A stretch of 64,000 nucleotides of DNA from Minwuia sp. (GTDB lineage: Bacteria > Pseudomonadota > Alphaproteobacteria > Minwuiales > Minwuiaceae). Of the stretch, positions 52,328 to 61,018 are shown one piece after another; position 1 is the stretch's first letter; each line of letters opens with the position of its first letter. The notes beneath the pieces were generated by a model, which worked only from the letters and a program-made list of their open reading frames with translations, searched no databases and was not told the origin of the DNA. The position numbers and the translations under genes were made by a program. The stretch covers positions 1 to 64,000 of the forward strand of contig JARGPL010000035.1 in assembly GCA_029210175.1 (NCBI GenBank). Direction: 5' to 3'.

Positions 52328-53698
52328 ATGAACGATCTGACCCACCGCGAAGGACGCAATGAACCGTCTTCGATGTTCTTCTGGCCGACGGCAGATCGCC
52401 CCGTCGCGCGGCGTGGGGAAGGGATCTACATCTGGGACGATGAGGGCAGGCGCTATGTCGATGCCAGTTGCGGCCCCCAGACAACCAATGTCGGACATGG
52501 CAACGCTTACGTCATCGACGCGCTGAAAGCACAGATGGATGACATCTGCTACGCCTTCCGGACACATTTCAAGAATGGCCCTGCCGAACGTCTGGCGGAC
52601 CGGCTGGCAACCCTGGGCGCGCCGAAGGGGCTGACCCGGGCGTTCTTCTGTTCTGGTGGATCGGAGGCGGTGGAAGGCGCAATCAAGCTGGCAAGGCAGG
52701 TGGCCATCGCACGCGGGGAAGGGACGCGCCACAAGATCATTTCCCGCATCCCGTCCTACCATGGCTCCACCCTGGGGGCGCTTTCGCTGACCGGTGACCC
52801 GGACATGTTCGCGCCCTTTGCGCCGATGATGCCGAACCAGCCGAAGATACGCGCCCCGTTCGTGATCGAGCGCGCGGCGGGCGTGTCGGAGGATGAATCA
52901 GCGCTCGCCTATGCCGATGAGCTGGAGACGGCGATCATCAACCAGGGGCCATCGACGGTACTCGCCTTCATCGTCGAACCGGTTGGCGGTGCGGCTACCG
53001 GGGCGCTGACCCCGCCGGACGTCTATTACCAGCGCATCCGCGACATCTGCGACCGCTACGGGCTGCTGCTGATCTATGATGAGGTCATGTGCGGGTCCGG
53101 TCGGACGGGCAGGTATCTGGCCGCGGAACACTGGCCTGCGAATCCCGACATCGTTGCCATGGCCAAGGGACTGGCCGCGGGGTATGTGCCGCTTGGCGCG
53201 GTCATGGCGCGGGGTGATCTCGTGTCCCTGGTTGAGGACTCCGGCGGCTATGCGCATGGCCACACATATTCGGCCAGTCCGTTGGCCTGCGCCGCCGGTA
53301 TCGCGGTGCTGGACGTGCTGATGACACATGATCTGATCAGCAACGCCGCGCGCATGGGCGCAATCCTGAAGGCCCGGCTGGAAGGGCTGGCAGACCGGTT
53401 TCCCTTTATCGGCGAAGTGCGCGGCAAGGGCCTGATGCTCGGGTTCGATGTGATGGCGGATCGCGAAAGGCGCATTCCCCTGCCGCCAGAACTGGGGGCG
53501 GGCAATGCCATTGCCCAGGCCTGTTACGATCGGGGCCTGATCATCTATTCGCGTCGCATGCTGGGCGGGCTGCGGGGCGATCATTTTCTGGTGACGCCGC
53601 CCCTGAATGTGACAGAGGGAGAGATCGACATGATCATGGACCTGCTGACCCAGGCGCTGGATGACTTTGCACCGACCGTCGCGGGGGCGCTGAAATGA
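52328..53698 (+). CDS. Class III aminotransferase (omega-transaminase-like)
   Basis: A 456-residue PLP enzyme of fold type I. The PLP lysine is K280 in DIVAMAKGLAAGYVPLGAV; the ring-stacking Asp lies in LLIYDEVMCGSGRTGRY (about 248-264). The start EPSSMFFWPTADRPVARRGEGIYIWDDEGRRYVDASCGPQTTNVGHG is typical of omega-amino acid:pyruvate transaminases. The ATG at 52328 has GGAGGA 7 nt upstream. Its end overlaps the SDR start by 4 nt (ATGA); the three-gene operon may process an amine or amino alcohol. Confidence 0.94.
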   Translation: MNDLTHREGRNEPSSMFFWPTADRPVARRGEGIYIWDDEGRRYVDASCGPQTTNVGHGNAYVIDALKAQMDDICYAFRTHFKNGPAERLADRLATLGAPKGLTRAFFCSGGSEAVEGAIKLARQVAIARGEGTRHKIISRIPSYHGSTLGALSLTGDPDMFAPFAPMMPNQPKIRAPFVIERAAGVSEDESALAYADELETAIINQGPSTVLAFIVEPVGGAATGALTPPDVYYQRIRDICDRYGLLLIYDEVMCGSGRTGRYLAAEHWPANPDIVAMAKGLAAGYVPLGAVMARGDLVSLVEDSGGYAHGHTYSASPLACAAGIAVLDVLMTHDLISNAARMGAILKARLEGLADRFPFIGEVRGKGLMLGFDVMADRERRIPLPPELGAGNAIAQACYDRGLIIYSRRMLGGLRGDHFLVTPPLNVTEGEIDMIMDLLTQALDDFAPTVAGALK

Positions 53699-54408
53699 GT
53701 GTCGCGGGCAAGGTCATCCTGATCACCGGTGCCGCGAGCGGAATTGGCAAGGCGCTGGTGGAGGGGTTTCTGGCAGACGGTGCCATGGTCATGGCCGTGG
53801 ATCTGGATGAGGCGGGGCTGGCCGCGCTGTCCGGCGACAATCTGCTGGCGCACATGGCGGACGTTTCCGATGCGGAGGCGTCGGCCAACATGGTGCTGCT
53901 TGCTGCCTCGCATTTCGGGCAGCTGGACGCGCTGTTCAACAATGCCGGTATTGGGGTGCGGGCCAGGGTGACGGAGCATGACCCGGTGGATTTCGAGCGG
54001 CTGATCCAGGTCAATCTGATCGGCCCGTTTCTGGCCATGCGCGTGGCCATGCCGATGATGGCGGCACAGGGCGATGGCCACATCATCAACATTCTTTCGC
54101 GTGCGGGTGAGGCTGGGGCGACGGGCCTTGGTGCCTATGGCGCATCCAAGGCCGGTCTCTACACGCTGACGCGCACCGCAGCGCGGGAAATGCTGGGGAC
54201 GGGAGTGCGGATCAACGGCCTGATCCCCGGTCCGACGAAATCGGGCATGAACCCCAAGGCGCCGCAGGACCCGGCCGACGTCTACCCCACCGCGCGCTGG
54301 ATGGTGGAGACGGGTGCGGACGGCCAGACAGGCCGGGTGTTCTGGAACAGGCAGGAATACCTGATGTTCGATGAGGGCAATGTGTCCTTCAGCAGGGAGA
54401 TCGCGTGA
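53695..54408 (+). CDS. Short-chain dehydrogenase/reductase
   Basis: A 237-residue classical SDR with a Rossmann fold. The cofactor motif is TGAASGIG (about 12-19) with an Asp-ending strand (MAVDLDEAG) suggesting NAD preference; NNAG is at about 82-85; the catalytic Ser lies in ILSRAGEAG and Tyr/Lys in YGASKAG (about 149-153). It oxidises or reduces a secondary alcohol or ketone. It is translationally coupled to the aminotransferase and followed by a small NTF2-like gene after 21 bp. Confidence 0.93.
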   Translation: MSVAGKVILITGAASGIGKALVEGFLADGAMVMAVDLDEAGLAALSGDNLLAHMADVSDAEASANMVLLAASHFGQLDALFNNAGIGVRARVTEHDPVDFERLIQVNLIGPFLAMRVAMPMMAAQGDGHIINILSRAGEAGATGLGAYGASKAGLYTLTRTAAREMLGTGVRINGLIPGPTKSGMNPKAPQDPADVYPTARWMVETGADGQTGRVFWNRQEYLMFDEGNVSFSREIA

Positions 54409-54429
54409 TGGGTGCCGGGAGATCATGTG

Positions 54430-54855
54430 ATGGATGATGTCCAGCGAATGCTGATCGAGCGGTCCTGCGAACGGTTGCAGGCCGCCTATTGCCATGTGAT
54501 CGACCATGGAACGGCGGCGCAGGTGGCGGACCTGTTCACCGAAGATGGTGTATGGGCGACAGGCAAGCGAGAGTTCGCGGGCATCGATGCGGTGCGCGAG
54601 AATTTCCAGAAGCGGCAGGACAACAAGGCCCGGCGGTCGCGCCATGTCTGTTCCAACCCCCTGATCGAGGTGCTGGATGCCGACAATGCGACAGGCACGG
54701 TCTACCTGATCCTGTACCGCCATGACGACCCGGACGATGCCCGTTCGCGACCTGCCGCCTTGCCGGAAATGGTCGGTGCCTATCGTGACACGTTCCGCCG
54801 GACGGATGCGGGCTGGCGCTTCAGCCGCCGCGATGTGGTGGTGGATTTCACCTGA
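54430..54855 (+). CDS. NTF2/SnoaL-like small protein
   Basis: A 141-residue protein of the nuclear-transport-factor-2/SnoaL cone fold: helix 1 (RSCERLQAAYCHVIDHG), DLFTEDGVWATGKREFAGIDAVRENFQKRQ, and strands TGTVYLILYRHD and GAYRDTFRRTDAGWRFSRRDVVVDF are in the expected order. Members include isomerases, dehydratases and non-catalytic binders. ATG 54430 has GGGAG about 9 nt upstream; an upstream GTG at 54412 is less likely. It is last in the aminotransferase-SDR operon; its stop abuts the convergent mltA stop in TGATCA. Confidence 0.88.
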   Translation: MDDVQRMLIERSCERLQAAYCHVIDHGTAAQVADLFTEDGVWATGKREFAGIDAVRENFQKRQDNKARRSRHVCSNPLIEVLDADNATGTVYLILYRHDDPDDARSRPAALPEMVGAYRDTFRRTDAGWRFSRRDVVVDFT

Positions 54856-56028
54856 TCACGGTCTGGCCTCCGCTGCGTCCGGAATCAGACCCTTCGGATA
54901 GAGCAGCCAGAGGCTCAGGGATCGGTTCATGCTGCCGGCGAGACGGGCGGCCTCATCACCGGCACCCAGGAAGAAATCGGCCCGCCGCGGCCCCCGGATG
55001 GCACCACCAGTATCCTCGGCAATCGCCAGGCGGGTGATGGCTGGATCGCTGCCCTGCGCCGGGGCAGACACGAACATGGGCAAACCCAGCTGCCAGGCTT
55101 TCCGGTCAACGGCGATGGAGCGCAGCGGCGTCAGCTGAGTGCCCGCCGCGCCGATGGCCCCGGTGACCCCCGTGCGTTCCTGAAAGAACACGTAGGACGG
55201 ATTGCGATCCATCATGGCGTCCGCCTGATCGGGGTTGGCTGACAGCCACTGGCGGATTGCCTGCATCGACATGTCTTCGCGGCGGATTGCACCGACTTCG
55301 ATCAGGTCCCGCCCGATGGCGCGATAGGGCTGACCGTTCTGTGCCGCATAGCCAACATGGGCGATATCTCCGCCCGGCAACGCGATCCGGCCCGAGCCCT
55401 GGATCTGCAGGAAGAACAGATCCACGGGATCTGACAGCCAGAAGATCGGGTCCACAATGTCCGAAAGTGCGCCTTGCCGGATCGCCGTCCGGTCGGGATA
55501 GGGTTCCAGATCCTGTCCATTGATCCGGCCCGCGATCCGGTTGCCTTTCAGGTCCGGACGGAATGCACCCAGATCGACGCTGATCAGATCATCGGGGCGG
55601 GGCAGGATCGGAACTTCAAAGCCGGATGCCATGTCGCGCCGCCCCGCATAGGTCGGTTCGAAATAGCCGGTCAGGAGACCGGGACCATCCGCTTTCAGGA
55701 TCCAGACATCGAAATGGTCCTGCAGGAATCGATGCGTGATGGCCTGGCCGCTGGCCAGTTCCGCGCAGGTGGCCTGCATCGCTGTGGCCACGTCGCCCTT
55801 GCGCCATTTCCATCGTCCGCAATGGCGCAGCCAGGATGGGGTAACGTCGCCAACCGCATCATCCGCCCAACCGGGAAGGTCATCGAAGCTGCCCCGGACG
55901 AGGCTGTGCGCGTCGGGCGCCTTGCCTTCCCTTTCCGGCTGCGGCACCAGGACCACGATGACAATGAACAGGCAGATTGCCGTGATCAGGCCGACAGCGG
56001 CAATGATCCGCCCGCTGTTCACGATCAT
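54856..56028 (-). CDS. mltA: Membrane-bound lytic murein transglycosylase A (MltA)
   Basis: A 390-residue peptidoglycan lytic enzyme. Instead of the lipoprotein signal of E. coli MltA it has an uncleaved anchor (GRIIAAVGLITAICLFIVIVVLVP, about 6-29). The MltA core holds DPIFWLSDPVDLFFLQIQGSGRI (about 192-214), and the C-terminal 3D domain has AEDTGGAIRGPRRADFFLGAGDEA (about 344-367) with the conserved aspartates. It cleaves glycan strands to form 1,6-anhydro ends. The ATG overlaps the upstream oxygenase stop by 4 nt. Confidence 0.94.
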   Translation of the reverse strand: MIVNSGRIIAAVGLITAICLFIVIVVLVPQPEREGKAPDAHSLVRGSFDDLPGWADDAVGDVTPSWLRHCGRWKWRKGDVATAMQATCAELASGQAITHRFLQDHFDVWILKADGPGLLTGYFEPTYAGRRDMASGFEVPILPRPDDLISVDLGAFRPDLKGNRIAGRINGQDLEPYPDRTAIRQGALSDIVDPIFWLSDPVDLFFLQIQGSGRIALPGGDIAHVGYAAQNGQPYRAIGRDLIEVGAIRREDMSMQAIRQWLSANPDQADAMMDRNPSYVFFQERTGVTGAIGAAGTQLTPLRSIAVDRKAWQLGLPMFVSAPAQGSDPAITRLAIAEDTGGAIRGPRRADFFLGAGDEAARLAGSMNRSLSLWLLYPKGLIPDAAEARP

Positions 56029-57158
56029 TGGGCGACGGGGGCCGGGTCGTTCAGGTCGATCACGCGGTCATTGTCGAGGAACGACAGGTTCGCCGACCGC
56101 AAGCGTTCCGCATCCTCATCGAACAGGAATGGCAGCAAGGCATAGCGGGTGCCACGGGTCACCGGCAGTGCCTCATGCAGGACGCCGCATCCGAACACCA
56201 CCGCGCCCCCGGTCGGCGCGCGATAGCGATGGTCGACATATTCGGGAAACCGAAGTTCGCCGCCATCGTATTCTTCCGCATTCAGATTGATCGTCACGGC
56301 AAAGCGGCGGTGCGCCGTACCCTTTGTCGTATTGTCGCGATGGGCGCGGAAGAACCCGCCCGCCTGCTCGTCGTAGCAGGCGACCAGATAGCGTTCCAGC
56401 CGGGTCGCATTGAAGTTGAAGGCGCGGAATATAAGGGGGCAGAGGCGGCGGTTGATCGCCTCCCGCACTTCGGCGCGCAGGGCCGTGTCTTCGATGATGC
56501 AGTCGGACCGGCGCTTGAAGCGGCTGTCCATGATGCCGACCGTGCGGCCATCGACTTCACGCATGAAGCCGCTCGCTGACCCGCCGGTGGTCTTGTAATA
56601 GTCGATCAGCCGCTTGCAGAATTCGACGGGAATGACATTGGGCACCACCAGCACCGGGGCCTGGCCACCGATCACCTGCGACGGGGCACGCGGTGGAATC
56701 TGGTCCAGCATGCCATGCAACCGGTCTACCAGGGTCCCGGTCGGGGCAAGCGCCTGAAAGCCGACCACCCGCACGCTTTCGTCGATCACGTAAGCGCCGT
56801 TCAGCAGCCGGGGTGGAGTGTCGCCGTCGCGGGCTGTGACCATGCGGAACTTCCGCGCGATCGCGCCATCGGCATCCCGGAACAGCGTGATGGGCAGGTC
56901 GATCCCGTCCTGCCTGGCATCCATCGATGCGTCAGGGCCATGGACAACGCCAAAGACGTGGATGCCTTTCGAGCGGAAACCGCCAAGCGTGTCGGCCAGC
57001 ACCCGCCGGACGCCCGCGCGTTCGCCACCATTGAGAAAGACCAGCACCGCACGGTGCCCGCCAATCGTGTTGAAATGGAACGACGGGTTTACGGTCGATG
57101 GGGCAGTGAAGTCAGGCGCCGGATCACCCGGCTGCAAATGCTGGGACGGCGTTGCCAT
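56025..57158 (-). CDS. Redoxin-like domain fused to a 2OG-Fe(II) dioxygenase
   Basis: A 377-residue two-domain protein. Residues 1-155 follow the peroxiredoxin/AhpC-TSA fold (LQPGDPAPDFTAPSTVNPSFHFNTIGGHRAVLVFLNGG...) but have no peroxidatic Cys: the usual TxxC position reads ERAGVRR. Residues 165-370 are a prolyl-4-hydroxylase-type dioxygenase with iron ligands H273, D275 (HRDNT) and H328 (LHEALPV) and the 2-oxoglutarate-binding R338. It likely hydroxylates a protein or small molecule using 2-oxoglutarate and oxygen, with a non-redox N-domain. It is inserted between the Tim44-like gene and mltA, with 4 nt of overlap with mltA. Confidence 0.88.
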   Translation of the reverse strand: MATPSQHLQPGDPAPDFTAPSTVNPSFHFNTIGGHRAVLVFLNGGERAGVRRVLADTLGGFRSKGIHVFGVVHGPDASMDARQDGIDLPITLFRDADGAIARKFRMVTARDGDTPPRLLNGAYVIDESVRVVGFQALAPTGTLVDRLHGMLDQIPPRAPSQVIGGQAPVLVVPNVIPVEFCKRLIDYYKTTGGSASGFMREVDGRTVGIMDSRFKRRSDCIIEDTALRAEVREAINRRLCPLIFRAFNFNATRLERYLVACYDEQAGGFFRAHRDNTTKGTAHRRFAVTINLNAEEYDGGELRFPEYVDHRYRAPTGGAVVFGCGVLHEALPVTRGTRYALLPFLFDEDAERLRSANLSFLDNDRVIDLNDPAPVAQ

Positions 57159-57171
57159 CGGTGTGATCCTG

Positions 57172-57885
57172 TCAGTGGGCTGAACGGGTCGCGATCAGTT
57201 CCCAGTTCGGATCGCTGGACCGCGTGTCGCGTGCAAAGGTCCAGATCTCGGTCAGCGTATTGACGTCGTTCGGGTCGCCCGCGATGACACGTCCTTCTGA
57301 ATCCTTGGTCGCCGAGATCATGCTGGACACGAACTTTACTGTCACTTCCGCCATCTTCGCTTCCGTCAGCTCCGCCTCGACGATTTCCGCCTGCTTGATG
57401 CCGACCAGCGTGGTTTCCTGTGTATGGTCCGCCGCCTCACGCGCATCAATGGCGTCAGCAAAGCTCTTGTAGACCTTGTCGGCCAGCAGGGGCTGCAGGG
57501 TCTGGCGATCCCCGGCAGCAAAGGCGACGACAATCATCTCGTAGGCCGAGCGTGCGCCGTCCGCGAACGTGCGGCGGTCGAAATTGCGATCGACCTCACG
57601 TATGGCATGCAGGCTCTTGTCCAGCGGGGACGCGTCCTCCGGTAGCGGCAGATCATCCTGCATGTCCAGCTGCGGGTTCTGGTCCCGACCGGGCAGGTCG
57701 ATGACGTTGTCACCACGGTCATCAGCACTTTCAGCCGGGTCCTGACCCAGGCCGCGAATGCTTGATCGTGGATTTTCCTGCTCATGCCCTGTACGACGGC
57801 CAAGCGTGTTTCGCAGCCGCAGAATCAGAAACGCTGCGATCATGCCGAAGATGACGATCTCGAAAATCGGGAATCCGTTACCCAT
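57172..57885 (-). CDS. Tim44-like domain protein (TimA type)
   Basis: A 237-residue protein with one N-terminal transmembrane helix (PIFEIVIFGMIAAFLILRL, about 5-23), an acidic linker, and a C-terminal Tim44 domain (about 85-235, DGARSAYEMIVVAFAAGDRQTLQPLLADKVYKSFADAI, then VKFVSSMISAT and WTFARD). It is the bacterial relative of the mitochondrial import motor subunit, found in alphaproteobacteria at the inner membrane. It diverges from fxsA and precedes the oxygenase-mltA pair by 14 bp; Tim44-MltA neighbourhoods are common in the class. Confidence 0.92.
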   Translation of the reverse strand: MGNGFPIFEIVIFGMIAAFLILRLRNTLGRRTGHEQENPRSSIRGLGQDPAESADDRGDNVIDLPGRDQNPQLDMQDDLPLPEDASPLDKSLHAIREVDRNFDRRTFADGARSAYEMIVVAFAAGDRQTLQPLLADKVYKSFADAIDAREAADHTQETTLVGIKQAEIVEAELTEAKMAEVTVKFVSSMISATKDSEGRVIAGDPNDVNTLTEIWTFARDTRSSDPNWELIATRSAH

Positions 57886-57983
57886 ATTCCACTCACTGGC
57901 ACGTGTGCCGAGGGTTGATGCCGACCCTGGCGGGCGGGCTTTACTGGAAACAACATAGGCCGCGGAACCCGCGCGAACAAGCC

Positions 57984-58493
57984 ATGCCCTTGCTATTCCT
58001 TTTGCTGTTCATCGGCACACCGATCATCGAGATCGCCGTGTTCATACAGGCCGGTGATCTGATTGGTCTCTGGCCGACCCTCGCCATTGTGCTGATCACT
58101 GGTGTCGCAGGCACGTTTCTGCTGCGGACACAGGGCTATGGTGTGATCGGACGCATCCGCACCCAGGTTGATGCGGGGGAGCCACCTCTGTTCGAAATGT
58201 TCGAAGGCCTGTGCATCTTTGCCGCGGGCCTGTTGCTGCTGACCCCCGGTTTCGTGACGGACAGCATCGGTTTCCTGCTGTTCCTGCCCCCGTTTCGCAG
58301 GTTGATCGCCGGTGTCGTTGCCCGCCGCGTGAAGGTGCAGGTTCAGGGCGGCGGGTTTCACGGATCGCCGCATGGTGGCCAGGGGCCTGGCGGCACGCAT
58401 CCGCGGGGTGGCCCTGACCGAGGTCAGGGCGGTGGCCCCATCATCGATGGTGAATATGAAACCGTCGATCCGGATCGCGACAAGCTGCGCTGA
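57984..58493 (+). CDS. fxsA: FxsA family membrane protein
   Basis: A 169-residue cytoplasmic-membrane protein with two to three hydrophobic segments (PLLFLLLFIGTPIIEIAVFIQAGDLIG; WPTLAIVLITGVAGTFLLRTQG; LCIFAAGLLLLTPGFVTDSIGFLLFLPPFR). The E-x-A-V pattern and LLTPGFVTD are the FxsA signature. A Gly/His/Pro-rich tail (about 125-155) is variable. In E. coli FxsA alleviates phage T7 exclusion by F plasmids; its normal role is unclear. It is followed by a bidirectional-looking hairpin before convergent rpoH. Confidence 0.92.
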   Translation: MPLLFLLLFIGTPIIEIAVFIQAGDLIGLWPTLAIVLITGVAGTFLLRTQGYGVIGRIRTQVDAGEPPLFEMFEGLCIFAAGLLLLTPGFVTDSIGFLLFLPPFRRLIAGVVARRVKVQVQGGGFHGSPHGGQGPGGTHPRGGPDRGQGGGPIIDGEYETVDPDRDKLR

Positions 58494-58510
58494 TCAGGCA
58501 GGCCGCAGGC

Positions 58511-58538
58511 CGTCCGATGCCATGTCAGACATCGGACG
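58511..58538. terminator. Hairpin between convergent fxsA and rpoH
   Basis: CGTCCGATG (58511-58519) pairs with CATCGGACG (58530-58538): a perfect 9-bp stem with a 10-nt loop, 18 bp after the fxsA stop and 10 bp beyond the rpoH stop. A moderately T-rich stretch (ATTTCATTC) follows on the plus strand, so it fits fxsA termination better than rpoH. Confidence 0.55.
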
Positions 58539-58548
58539 AGCATTTCAT

Positions 58549-59460
58549 TCAGCGGGTGAAGTGTTCCAGTTCGCGATCGGCATTCATGCGCTGCTGCGTC
58601 GCGGCATTCTTCATCGCCTTCTGCAGCTTCTCGAATGCACGAACCTCGATCTGGCGGACACGCTCACGGCTGACGCCATATTCCTGGCTCAGGTCTTCCA
58701 GGGTAAGCGGATTGTCCTTCAGGCGACGCTCCGTAAGGATATGCCGTTCCCGCTCGTTCAGGGTCTTCATGGCCCCTGACAACATGGCGCGGCGCTGATC
58801 CAGTTCCTCGGAATTGCCAAGGGTTGTTTCCTGGTCTTCGGATTCGTCGGTCAGCCAGTCGACCCATTCCTCATCACCATCAATGCGCAGCGGCGCATTC
58901 AGTGAATGGTCAGGGGCCGCCAGGCGGCGATTCATGTCGATGACTTCCTTCTCCGACACCTGCAGGCGGGTGGCGATGGTGGTCACGGTATCGGGGTGCA
59001 GGTCGCCGTCTTCGATCGCCTGCAACTGACCCTTGATCTTGCGCAGGTTGAAGAACAGCTTTTTCTGAGCCGCCGTCGTGCCCATCTTCACCAGCGACCA
59101 GGACCGCAGGATGTATTCCTGAATGGAGGCCCTGATCCACCACATGGCATAGGTTGCCAGACGGAAGCCACGTTCGGGATCGAAGCGCTTCACCGCCTGC
59201 ATCATGCCCACGTTGCCTTCGGAAATCAGTTCCTGCACCGGCAGGCCATAACCGCGATAACCCATGGCGATCTTGGCCACCAGGCGCAGGTGCGACGTCA
59301 CCATCTTGTGCGCGGCTTTCATGTCTTCATGTTCCGTCCAGCGCTTGGCGAGCATGTATTCCTGCTCCGGCTCCAGCATCGGGAACTTGCGGATCTGGTC
59401 GAGGTACTGGCTCAGGCTTCCCTCCGGCGTGATCGCCGGCATTGTCGAACGTGCAGCCAT
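58549..59460 (-). CDS. rpoH: RNA polymerase heat-shock sigma factor RpoH (sigma32)
   Basis: A 303-residue sigma70-family factor. Region 2 has SEGNVGMMQAVKRFDPERGFRLATYAMWWIRASIQEYILRSWSLVK (about 88-132), followed by the RpoH box (AAQKKLFFNLRKIKG, about 137-151) that is specific to sigma32. Region 4.2 helix-turn-helix is TLEDLSQEYGVSRERVRQIEVRAFEKLQ (about 256-283). It directs transcription of heat-shock genes. The ATG at 59460 has GGGAG 8 nt upstream; the start two helices earlier at 59496 lacks support. It lies downstream of rluD, a usual order. Confidence 0.96.
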   Translation of the reverse strand: MAARSTMPAITPEGSLSQYLDQIRKFPMLEPEQEYMLAKRWTEHEDMKAAHKMVTSHLRLVAKIAMGYRGYGLPVQELISEGNVGMMQAVKRFDPERGFRLATYAMWWIRASIQEYILRSWSLVKMGTTAAQKKLFFNLRKIKGQLQAIEDGDLHPDTVTTIATRLQVSEKEVIDMNRRLAAPDHSLNAPLRIDGDEEWVDWLTDESEDQETTLGNSEELDQRRAMLSGAMKTLNERERHILTERRLKDNPLTLEDLSQEYGVSRERVRQIEVRAFEKLQKAMKNAATQQRMNADRELEHFTR

Positions 59461-59667
59461 GATTTCTTCTCCCTCTTGCAGACAGCGACCGATCACGTGT
59501 CTGCGCGACGCCTCATCGCGCCACAGTCTTCCAAACGAACGTGTTTCAGAAAAACCTCAGTCAAACAACTGATTGTGGCCGGAGTTTGTTCCGTCTGTGA
59601 CGAAATATCCCTCTCTCCGGCACCTTCTCCATTTGGGGGCTGATGCCGAACTCCGCAACCCGCACCG

Positions 59668-60648
59668 TCAGATTTCTACGGTTGTCCGCATGGTCTGGAT
59701 CAATGCAGCCATGTCGGTCGGCAGGTCGGCTTCGAAGGACAGCGTCTTGCCTGTAACGGGGTGCACGAAGCCGAGCCTGAAAGCGTGCAGGGCCTGACGC
59801 GGGAATGCCGCAATGGCTTCCGCTGCTGCGTCCGACATGCGGGCCAGGCGTTTCCGCCGCATGCGGCCATAGGTCGGGTCGCCGATCACAGGGTGTCCGA
59901 TATGGCTCAGATGAACGCGGATCTGATGTGTTCGGCCGGTTTCCAGGGTGCAGCGCAACAGCGACGTTGCCTCCCCGAAAGCCTCCACCAGCCTGTAATG
60001 CGTGATCGCGTGGCGGCCGCCATGTTCCAGCACGGTCATGCGTTTGCGGTCGCGGTTGTCGCGGCCCATCCGCTCATTGATGGTGCCGCGGCTGGTGGCG
60101 GGCCTGCCCCGGACGAGTGCCAGATAGGCCCGGTCGATATCATGGGTCTCGAACAGGGTGGCGAGGCCCCGGTGCGCCACGTCGGTCTTCGCCGCGATCA
60201 TGACCCCCGATGTTTCCTTGTCGAGCCGGTGCACGATGCCGGGGCGACGCACCCCGCCAATGCCGGACAGGCTTTCGCCGCAATGGGCGATCAGGGCATT
60301 GACCAGGGTGCCATCCGCATTCCCTGCTGCCGGATGCACGACCAGGCCCGCCGGCTTGTTGATGACGATCAGGTGGGCGTCTTCGAACAGGACCTCCAGC
60401 GGAATATCCTGCCCCTTCGGGATCGGATCGACCGGCGCATCCGGGGCCATGGTCAAGACCTCAGTCGGTTTGACCCGATAGGACGCGTCCAGTATCGTCC
60501 GGCCATCCGCGGTGACGCGTCCCTGTTCGATCAGGGCCTTGCAGCGGCTGCGCGACATGTCGGGCAGGGCGCTCGCGAGGACGCGGTCGATCCTGTCCCC
60601 CGCCATATCGTCGGTGACGGTAATTTTCTCGATATCGGGTTGCAGCAT
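59668..60648 (-). CDS. rluD: RluA-family 23S rRNA pseudouridine synthase (RluD-type)
   Basis: A 326-residue RNA-modifying enzyme. An N-terminal S4 RNA-binding domain (DRIDRVLASALPDMSRSRCKALIEQGRVTADG, about 18-49) precedes the catalytic domain, with the aspartate in VHRLDKETSGVMIAAKT (about 142-158) and the RTHQIRVHL signature (about 236-244). RluD-type enzymes make pseudouridines in helix 69 of 23S rRNA. The start codon ATG at 60648 overlaps the ATG of the divergent gene in a CATG tetramer. It precedes rpoH on the same strand with a 207-bp gap. Confidence 0.93.
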   Translation of the reverse strand: MLQPDIEKITVTDDMAGDRIDRVLASALPDMSRSRCKALIEQGRVTADGRTILDASYRVKPTEVLTMAPDAPVDPIPKGQDIPLEVLFEDAHLIVINKPAGLVVHPAAGNADGTLVNALIAHCGESLSGIGGVRRPGIVHRLDKETSGVMIAAKTDVAHRGLATLFETHDIDRAYLALVRGRPATSRGTINERMGRDNRDRKRMTVLEHGGRHAITHYRLVEAFGEATSLLRCTLETGRTHQIRVHLSHIGHPVIGDPTYGRMRRKRLARMSDAAAEAIAAFPRQALHAFRLGFVHPVTGKTLSFEADLPTDMAALIQTMRTTVEI

Positions 60649-61018
60649 GTCAGAGCCAGATCAGCCGAATTTCAGGGTGCTCAAGATTGTCGTGGCGGTC
60701 CTGGGCATTGCCATTCTGGCCATGACCGGAATCATCATCGTAACCGCGATCGATCGCCTGGGCGACAGCCCGGTGGATGAAAGCCCGCGCGAACCTGCCG
60801 CAGCTGTTGCTCCGGCGGTGGTGCCTGACATGCCCGAACCGTCGGCGGGAACGTCCTGGACCCATGTCCTGATGCCTGATTCGGCCGGCGAGATCGTTGA
60901 AGGCACGTTGTCCGGCACCGTTCTGATGATCATCACCGAGGACGCTGGTGAGGACCGCCGCGTGCATCTGATCGATATCAGGACCGGGCGACGGATCGGT
61001 GAGGTCCGCGCCCAGTGA
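60647..61018 (+). CDS. Single-pass membrane protein divergent from rluD
   Basis: A 123-residue protein: a short cytoplasmic start, one transmembrane helix (VLKIVVAVLGIAILAMTGIIIVTAI, about 11-35), a Pro/Ala/Glu-rich linker, then a small beta domain (about 68-123, HVLMPDSAGEIVEGTLSGTVLMIITED...RVHLIDIRTGRRIGEVRAQ). The last part looks like two beta-propeller-blade strands. I do not recognise the family. Its stop overlaps the GTG of the JAMM gene, so the two are coupled. The start ATG shares two bases with the rluD ATG on the other strand. Confidence 0.75.
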   Translation: MSEPDQPNFRVLKIVVAVLGIAILAMTGIIIVTAIDRLGDSPVDESPREPAAAVAPAVVPDMPEPSAGTSWTHVLMPDSAGEIVEGTLSGTVLMIITEDAGEDRRVHLIDIRTGRRIGEVRAQ

